From contig DKCG01000026.1 of NCBI GenBank assembly GCA_002449145.1, positions 151,623 to 162,717 of the forward strand: a DNA stretch of 11,095 nucleotides. The letters are read 5' to 3'. Source of the stretch: Christensenella sp. UBA6880 (GTDB lineage: Bacteria > Bacillota > Clostridia > Christensenellales > CAG-917). The notes beneath the pieces were generated by a model, which saw nothing but the letters and a program-made list of their open reading frames with translations, had not been told where the DNA came from and made no database searches. Positions 6,765 to 11,095 of this stretch are shown here, piece by piece. Each line of letters starts with the position of its first letter. The first letter of the stretch is position 1. The position numbers and the translations under genes were made by a program.

Positions 6765-9704
6765 TCAAAGTGCATTTGACTTTTTTCGTTTCTCGGAGAT
6801 TTTTTTCGTTTTTGCGATTTTCGGCTTTTTGACCTTGTCTTTTTGCGGTTTGGAATCTTTTGCTCTCGCTTTTGCGTCGATTCGCTCGAATCTCTTTTCG
6901 ATTGCCTCGCCGTGTTCGAGTTTGATTTGATTCATCATCGCAACGAATCCGACGTATGCGACGGTTACAATGGCACCGATTGCAAGCATTGCTTTGCCCA
7001 TTTCCCAGTTGACGTGATTGTCAAGACGGAAGAAGTCGCGAAGCAGCGCAACGACGTCGATAGTCTTGCCGTTTATCTCGATATTGATAGAGAGGAAGTA
7101 GATTCCCACGAATATGAACACCATAAGAACGTAGGTGAACAAGTTGAGTAAAATGAGCCATTTCGACTTGTCGAACTTGTGCTTTTTGCGCTCTTTTTTC
7201 GGTTTTTTGCGCTTTTTATTGTCGCTTTCGTTGTCCGATTCGAGAACTTTCATAACAACGCCGTTTCTCAAAGAATCGCGCTTTTCATTCTCGTCGAAAT
7301 CGTCGTATACGCGAGCCGCTTCCGCTTTTTCCGCGCGCGCCTTTTCCGCTTCCAACTCTTTCATAAAATCGCTGATTCCGAAAAACGCCGACCAACTCGA
7401 AAGTTTAGTGGGCAATGACACCTTGAACAAAAGCAGGAATCCCACGAAAGTGATAATCCATATAAACACCGTTTGCGACTGTTTCGCCGTAATGTCGGTT
7501 AGGAAAAATCTGTTGCAAATTATGACCGCTATCGCACCGATAAGAACGGTGATTCCGCCGGGGACGGCGTTTGAAAGCACCTTTGGCAAGAACCTGCCCG
7601 TAACTCTGTCGGTGTTAGGTTCGAGCGCAAGCACCACCGACGGCATACCTATCGTAACCGCGCCCATAATGGTGAGGTTCTGCGGTGTGAAGGGAAGGGG
7701 GTCGACGACGAGCATAAACAACAGCGCGAGCAACGTGTTGTATATGGTTTTCATAATGTAGAGGGCGGCGGAACGTTCGAGGTTGTTTATCGAGCGTCTG
7801 CCCTCGGCAACCACTCTCGGCATAGACGAGAAATTGCTGTCCAAAAGCACTAGAGAACTTACGTTCTTTGCCGCGTCCGACCCCGAAGCCATTGCCACCG
7901 AGCAATCTGCTTCTTTGAGCGCAAGCACGTCGTTTACGCCGTCGCCCGTCATAGCGACGGTGTGACCTGCCTTTTTGAGTGCTTTGACGAGCATAAGTTT
8001 TTGGTCGGGAAGAACGCGCCCGAATATCGTGTATTTTGTTGCCGCCTCGTACACTTCTTGTTCGGTGCTCAACGTGGACATATCCACGATGTTGTCGCAA
8101 TCTTCAAGCCCCGCGCGCATAGCGACCGCTCTTACGGTCTGCGGATTGTCACCCGAAATTATCTTTACGTTTACGCCTTCTTGCTTGAAGAAACGCAACG
8201 TGTCGGGGGCTTCTTTTCTTATTTTGTCGGTTATGAATACGAAACTTTCAAGAGCGAGAGTTTTGGGCAGAGTGCCGTCGCCGAACTTGTTTTTCGAGGA
8301 CGCGATAACCATAACTCTGAATCCCTTTTGCGCCATTTCCGACATCGTGTTTTCCATTGCTTTGGTGCGCTTTTTGAACACGAATTCGGGTGCGCCTATG
8401 ACGTAGGAAACGCCGTCAATTCTCGCGCCGCTCCATTTACGTTGAGAGGAAAACGGCACGGTCTGTTCCGCTTTGCCCACGCTTTTCAAATCCTCGACGT
8501 AGGCGCGAAGCGCGTTTATCGTCGCGTTGTCGTCGTCGAGTGCGCTCGTGACGTTTTTTATGATTTGCTTTATGCCGTTTGCGTCCTTGCCTTTTGCCGG
8601 TTGCAATTCGTTGACTTCCATCGTGCCTTCGGTGATAGTGCCCGTCTTGTCGAGGCAAAGCACGTCAACCCGTGCGAGCGTTTCCACGCAATAGAGGTCT
8701 TGCGCAAGGGTTTTGTGACGAGAAAGTCTCATAACGCTCACGCAAAATACCGTCGAGGAAAGCGCGACGAGTCCCGACGGAATCATACCTATAACCGTTG
8801 CTATCGTGCCGAGAACCGTCGAGGAAAGGTGAGAACTTATCTTGTAGCCGAGAAGGGTGGTTATCATCTTTTGGGCGTCTTCGGAATTGTGTTGTACAAA
8901 AAATTTTACGCAGAACAATATTATGCCGAGCGGCACGATTATGCTCGCCATAACCTTGACTATGAGCATAAGCGAACGCCATATCTCGCTGTTGGGTTTC
9001 TTGAAATACTTTGCGCCCGAACTGATTTTGGTTGCAAAATTGTCAAGTCCGACGTGTTCGACTTGCGCTTTTGCAGAGCCGGATACGACGAAACTGCCCG
9101 ACATAATCTCGTCGCCGGGGTTTTTGAGGATTGCGTCGGGTTCGCCCGTAATAAGACTTTCGTTGACTTCGATAGATCCTTCCACGACAACGGCGTCCGC
9201 GCAAATCTGACTTCCCGTGGACAAAACCGTCAAATCGTCGAGCACGATGTCCTTGACGGCAATCTCTTTTTCCTCGCCGTCGCGAATCACGATCGCTTTG
9301 GGGGCGGATATGAGCGACAATTTGTCAATCGTACGCTTTGCTCTCATCTCTTGGAATATGCCTACGAGCGCGTTGAAAATTATGAGCAACATAAATCCGA
9401 AATTGCCCAAAATGGAAAGGAAACTTTCGCCCGCGTCCACAAAGAAGAATATAAGCAGCGCGAGTGCGATAAATACGAAATTGAAAAACGTGACGATGTT
9501 TTCACGCAAAATCTGCGCGACGCTTTTCGTCTTAACGTTCGTGTCGCCGTTCACTTTTCCTTCGGCGATTCGGTTTTCCACGTCTTTTTGTCCGAGTCCG
9601 CTTTTGATGTCGGTGACAAACTTTTCCTCTACGGTTTGTTCGTCTTGCTCGTTTTCAATAATTTCGGACGGCATATAGACGTTGTTTTCGGGCTTTTCCG
9701 CCAT
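6765..9704 (-). CDS. CtpE-like P-type cation-transporting ATPase
   Basis: A 979-residue P-type ATPase that pumps a cation across the cell membrane using ATP. Hallmarks are the actuator motif TGE (186-188), the phosphorylation site DKTGT (352-356, D352), KWSG in the nucleotide-binding domain (423-426) and the hinge TGDGVND (586-592). Ten membrane segments fit at about 71-88, 102-118, 244-268, 290-325, 645-668, 674-695, 712-733, 744-761, 848-871 and 903-925. The M4 motif is PSGL (309-312). Overall it resembles CtpE-type ATPases, some of which transport Ca2+; the ion here is inferred. Unusual parts are a charged insert between M8 and M9 (about 765-848) and a Lys-rich tail (about 936-979). ATG 9704 is chosen over GTG 9722 because AAGGGG precedes it. 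It is the first gene of a two-gene unit with the alpha-galactosidase. Confidence 0.9.
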   Translation of the reverse strand: MAEKPENNVYMPSEIIENEQDEQTVEEKFVTDIKSGLGQKDVENRIAEGKVNGDTNVKTKSVAQILRENIVTFFNFVFIALALLIFFFVDAGESFLSILGNFGFMLLIIFNALVGIFQEMRAKRTIDKLSLISAPKAIVIRDGEEKEIAVKDIVLDDLTVLSTGSQICADAVVVEGSIEVNESLITGEPDAILKNPGDEIMSGSFVVSGSAKAQVEHVGLDNFATKISSGAKYFKKPNSEIWRSLMLIVKVMASIIVPLGIILFCVKFFVQHNSEDAQKMITTLLGYKISSHLSSTVLGTIATVIGMIPSGLVALSSTVFCVSVMRLSRHKTLAQDLYCVETLARVDVLCLDKTGTITEGTMEVNELQPAKGKDANGIKQIIKNVTSALDDDNATINALRAYVEDLKSVGKAEQTVPFSSQRKWSGARIDGVSYVIGAPEFVFKKRTKAMENTMSEMAQKGFRVMVIASSKNKFGDGTLPKTLALESFVFITDKIRKEAPDTLRFFKQEGVNVKIISGDNPQTVRAVAMRAGLEDCDNIVDMSTLSTEQEVYEAATKYTIFGRVLPDQKLMLVKALKKAGHTVAMTGDGVNDVLALKEADCSVAMASGSDAAKNVSSLVLLDSNFSSMPRVVAEGRRSINNLERSAALYIMKTIYNTLLALLFMLVVDPLPFTPQNLTIMGAVTIGMPSVVLALEPNTDRVTGRFLPKVLSNAVPGGITVLIGAIAVIICNRFFLTDITAKQSQTVFIWIITFVGFLLLFKVSLPTKLSSWSAFFGISDFMKELEAEKARAEKAEAARVYDDFDENEKRDSLRNGVVMKVLESDNESDNKKRKKPKKERKKHKFDKSKWLILLNLFTYVLMVFIFVGIYFLSINIEINGKTIDVVALLRDFFRLDNHVNWEMGKAMLAIGAIVTVAYVGFVAMMNQIKLEHGEAIEKRFERIDAKARAKDSKPQKDKVKKPKIAKTKKISEKRKKSNAL

Positions 9705-9708
9705 AATT

Positions 9709-9714
9709 CCCCTT
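9709..9714 (-). promoter_or_regulatory. ribosome binding site that fixes the ATPase start at 9704
   Basis: Minus-strand AAGGGG lies 4 bases before ATG 9704. A GTG six codons upstream (9722) lies before this site and would leave it inside the coding region. An 8-bp palindrome GTGCGCAC (9715-9722) adjoins the site on its upstream side. Confidence 0.7.
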
Positions 9715-9749
9715 GTGCGCACGCGCGCCTAATTCATTATATATAATCG

Positions 9750-9777
9750 ATTATAACATAAAATGTTCATTATTCAA
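9750..9777 (-). promoter_or_regulatory. promoter of the ATPase / alpha-galactosidase unit
   Basis: On the minus strand, TTGAAT (9777-9772) and a perfect TATAAT (9755-9750) are separated by 16 bases. The sequence TGT just before the -10 makes it an extended -10 (TGnTATAAT). A second TATAAT lies at 9741-9736, closer to the gene. Both sit upstream of the ribosome binding site. Confidence 0.65.
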
Positions 9778-9815
9778 GAAAAAAAGCGTCGGTGAAAGGC
9801 AAAATGTACGATTTT

Positions 9816-9846
9816 TTGCATATTTTCAAATCCAAGCCAATATATT
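9816..9846 (+). promoter_or_regulatory. weak candidate promoter of the lipoprotein gene
   Basis: TTGCAT (9816-9821) and TATATT (9841-9846) are 19 bases apart, longer than ideal. If used, transcription would begin at or next to ATG 9853, leaving almost no leader. No better promoter was found in this gap on the plus strand. Confidence 0.25.
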
Positions 9847-9852
9847 TTGCGT

Positions 9853-10518
9853 ATGAAAAGAAAAATTTGCTTGATTTTGGTTGCAATTTTGTGCTTGTCG
9901 CTTTCCATCGTCGCGCTTTGCGCGTGCAACAAAAAAACGAACGACGAGCAAAAAGACAATATATCCCGACTCACCGAACAGTACTATGCGGGCGAGAGCG
10001 ACCTTTTTGCCGTCAGTATCGAAAAGGGTAGGCGCGAAAAGAACTTCATCGCCGACGGCGTGTCAAAGGACGTTTGCGAATTTGCCGAACTCATAATCGT
10101 TCCTCTCAAAACCAGCGATTACACGGCGGTTTCCTACGTCATTTCTGCCGACGACAAAACTGTTTCGGGTGAGATAAAATGCTCGTCGAGCGGCGAATTT
10201 GTGACATCTATCGCACTCGATTTCGTTCCCAAGACCATAACGGTCACGGCAGGCGAAGCCTCGTCCGACATCGAACTCAATTCCGTCCTTGACGGCAAAC
10301 TGTCTGCAAACGACGTCATCAACATCGCCAAAGAGTCTCTCAAAGACAAAATCGACCAAGAGTACGCCGAAGGCAAAGCCGACCGCGAAATTTACGTCAA
10401 ACTTATCACCGCCGACCGCGAAAGTTACTATTATTACGTATCTTTCATCGGTGACGGGGTGGATTATTGGGCGATGTTGATTGATCCGACGAGCGGTGCA
10501 ATAATCAGCAGAAAATAG
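9853..10518 (+). CDS. lipoprotein with a PepSY-like C-terminal domain
   Basis: A 221-residue predicted lipoprotein. The N-terminus MKRKICLILVAILCL is a typical signal peptide, followed by a lipobox LCAC with the lipidated Cys at 25 (Cys at the -2 position is uncommon). A hydrophilic linker (26-38) precedes a beta-rich middle region. The C-terminus has a helix beginning NDVINIAKESL (153-163) followed by YYYYVSFIGDGVDYWAMLID (193-211 region) and a TSGAIIS ending, the strand-strand pattern of PepSY domains. PepSY lipoproteins are held at the outer face of the membrane, and some inhibit or regulate peptidases; the role here is unknown. ATG 9853 gives the best signal peptide, but no Shine-Dalgarno site precedes it. 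TTG 9847 is a less likely start. It is transcribed away from the P-type ATPase, with 148 bases between the two start codons. Confidence 0.75.
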   Translation: MKRKICLILVAILCLSLSIVALCACNKKTNDEQKDNISRLTEQYYAGESDLFAVSIEKGRREKNFIADGVSKDVCEFAELIIVPLKTSDYTAVSYVISADDKTVSGEIKCSSSGEFVTSIALDFVPKTITVTAGEASSDIELNSVLDGKLSANDVINIAKESLKDKIDQEYAEGKADREIYVKLITADRESYYYYVSFIGDGVDYWAMLIDPTSGAIISRK

Positions 10519-10566
10519 TTTGAGCGTGCTATTGAGCGCATAGCGGCGTCAGCGCAAAAATCGTTT

Positions 10567-10613
10567 TCAAGGCAATGCTGACACGCAAGTTTGCGTATAA
10601 GCATTTGCCTTGA
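10567..10613. repeat. 47-base long hairpin with three stacked stems
   Basis: TCAAGGCAA (10567-10575) pairs with TTGCCTTGA (10605-10613), TGCT (10576-10579) with AGCA (10600-10603), and ACGCAA (10583-10588) with TTGCGT (10591-10596). Only small bulges (one base, and GAC/ATA) separate the stems. No T-run follows, so it is not a usual terminator for the lipoprotein gene, although it begins 49 bases after its stop. Confidence 0.75.
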
Positions 10614-10629
10614 TAGATTTATTGCGCTA

Positions 10630-10744
10630 CTACCGCGCAAGCCCTCTTTACTCTCAAAATAAGACGGGCAAGAACTCAAACCGCAATTCCGTGCGAGTGC
10701 TTGCTTGGTGAGGGCGTGCTGCGCACGCAAGCGGATAAACGAAC
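10630..10744. repeat. diverged repeat element, copy A
   Basis: Shared blocks with copy B, in the same order and nearly the same spacing, are CTACCGCGC (10630), CCGCAATT (10681), TGCTTGGTGA (around 10702-10711), a GC hairpin with TGC loop (10714-10728), CGCAAG and a final GAAC (10741-10744). CTACCGCGC to CCGCAATT is 51 bases here and 53 in copy B. The offset between copies is about 315 bases. Confidence 0.65.
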
Positions 10745-10799
10745 ACTTATTCAAGGCGTACTTATAAGCGGAATGTGCTCATTCGCAGACGGAACGCGA

Positions 10800-10837
10800 G
10801 CCGCAACGGCGAGCCATTGCTCAAACGGCGTTGCGGC
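10800..10837. repeat. hairpin GCCGCAACG / CGTTGCGGC
   Basis: GCCGCAACG (10800-10808) is perfectly complementary to CGTTGCGGC (10829-10837). Inside, GAGC (10811-10814) pairs with GCTC (10819-10822) around CATT. It sits between the two copies of the longer repeat. Confidence 0.7.
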
Positions 10838-10855
10838 AATGTCAATCGCCCGCAT

Positions 10856-10884
10856 TGTCATTCAGAGCGAAGCGTGGGAATCCC
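10856..10884. repeat. GTCATTC-AGAGCGAAGCG-type intergenic repeat
   Basis: The core TGTCATTCAGAGCGAAGCG followed by GGGAATCCC resembles, from memory, an anonymous intergenic repeat (TGTCATTCTGAGCG...GAATC) seen in many bacterial genomes. No family name is assigned here. It supports the view that this end of the window is repeat-rich spacer. Confidence 0.5.
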
Positions 10885-10943
10885 CTAAATAGAAAAGAAA
10901 AAATTGGTGCGATTGATAAAAACCGCACTTGTTCTCGCAATCA

Positions 10944-11061
10944 CTAACCGCGCAGAGAATTTGTGCTATCAGTTTAGACACGGATAAAAATTTACGCCGC
11001 AATTTCGCCAAATTATCTGCTTGGTGAAGCGCACTGCGTGCGCAAGAGGAAAAATTTGAAC
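10944..11061. repeat. diverged repeat element, copy B
   Basis: It repeats the blocks of copy A: CTAACCGCGC (10944), CCGCAATT (10997), TGCTTGGTGA (around 11018-11027), a GC hairpin with TGC loop (11029-11043), CGCAAG and a final GAAC (11058-11061). The sequence between blocks has drifted, but the hairpin still pairs perfectly although both of its arms differ from copy A. Confidence 0.65.
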
Positions 11062-11095
11062 GGCGGTATGGGCTCGACGCGTTAAACAACACATT

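Larger units (their letters stand above)
10519..11095. other. 577-base gene-free, hairpin-rich tail of the window
   Basis: No open reading frame here has a ribosome binding site, family motif or plausible composition. The stretch holds small and large inverted repeats (10528-10544, 10567-10613, 10714-10728, 10800-10837, 11029-11043), a GTCATTC-type intergenic repeat (10856-10884) and two related copies of a longer element. It may be a cluster of interspersed repeats, a decayed mobile element or the start of a large structured RNA that continues past the window. Confidence 0.6.

Noticed and set aside
5520..6779. Open frame on the plus strand opposite the alpha-galactosidase
   Set aside because: It is a shadow of the GH27 gene, with no start signal and no family motif.
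7962..9746. Long open frame on the plus strand opposite the P-type ATPase
   Set aside because: The minus strand encodes all P-type ATPase motifs; the plus-strand product is rich in Arg, His, Phe and Tyr with no domain pattern.
9792..10031. Small plus-strand frame overlapping the lipoprotein start, with an AAAGG before an internal ATG at 9804
   Set aside because: The product has no signal peptide or motif and ends inside the lipoprotein gene; the other frame shows a signal peptide, lipobox and PepSY-like end. A coupling leader peptide is possible but unsupported.
10464..10754. Minus-strand frame crossing the 3' end of the lipoprotein gene and repeat copy A
   Set aside because: It begins with TTG, has no ribosome binding site and runs through hairpins and repeats.
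10862..11092. Minus-strand frame across repeat copy B
   Set aside because: It begins with GTG at the window edge and ends in the GTCATTC-type repeat, a common source of false small proteins.
10519..11095. Considered as a CRISPR array or tRNA cluster
   Set aside because: The repeats are two diverged copies of about 115 bases, not short identical repeats with uniform spacers, and no tRNA cloverleaf or TTCGA-type arm was found.

Overview
The window looks like chromosome from a Gram-positive, Clostridia-type bacterium. The main reason is a DnaB/DnaD-like primosome protein immediately followed by a DnaI/DnaC-type helicase loader, a pairing typical of Firmicutes. Shine-Dalgarno sites of AGGAG or AAGGG type, TTGAAN/TATAAT promoters and a Clostridia-style CtpE-like P-type ATPase agree with this. 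Genes have moderate G+C by eye and the gaps between them are AT-rich. A gut or anaerobic Clostridia relative (Christensenellales-like) is a guess from codon style only.

Layout. Positions 1-291 carry no gene. They hold a 13-bp perfect inverted repeat, a nested stem structure, AT-rich palindromes and a candidate promoter. On the + strand follow a replication and repair block: a four-repeat DnaB/DnaD-like protein (292-1737), a DnaI-like loader (1739-2656) and a family 6 UDG-superfamily deoxyinosine/uracil glycosylase (2706-3194), ended by a hairpin plus T-run that overlaps the last stop codon. A clear promoter (3246-3274) then drives a GPH-family sugar symporter (3317-5005) with an unusual acidic, Cys-containing tail. 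A 12-bp palindromic terminator at 5070-5095 is shared with the convergent minus-strand pair. That pair is a CtpE-like P-type cation ATPase (9704-6765) followed 18 bases later by a GH27 alpha-galactosidase (6746-5121). A divergent AT-rich promoter region separates the ATPase from a small PepSY-like lipoprotein (9853-10518). The last 577 bases hold no convincing gene but are dense in hairpins and contain two diverged copies of a roughly 115-bp element.

How the genes fit together. The first block serves helicase loading at origins or stalled forks plus base-excision repair. The symporter and the signal-peptide-less alpha-galactosidase probably form an uptake and hydrolysis route for a galactoside such as melibiose or a raffinose-type sugar, although they are transcribed separately. 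The ATPase probably exports a cation, perhaps Ca2+; why it shares a transcript with a glycosidase is unclear.

No complete new defence or mobile system is visible. The most unusual signals are the repeat pair at 10630-10744 and 10944-11061, whose hairpin arms have changed in a compensated way, and the structured leader region at 20-127.
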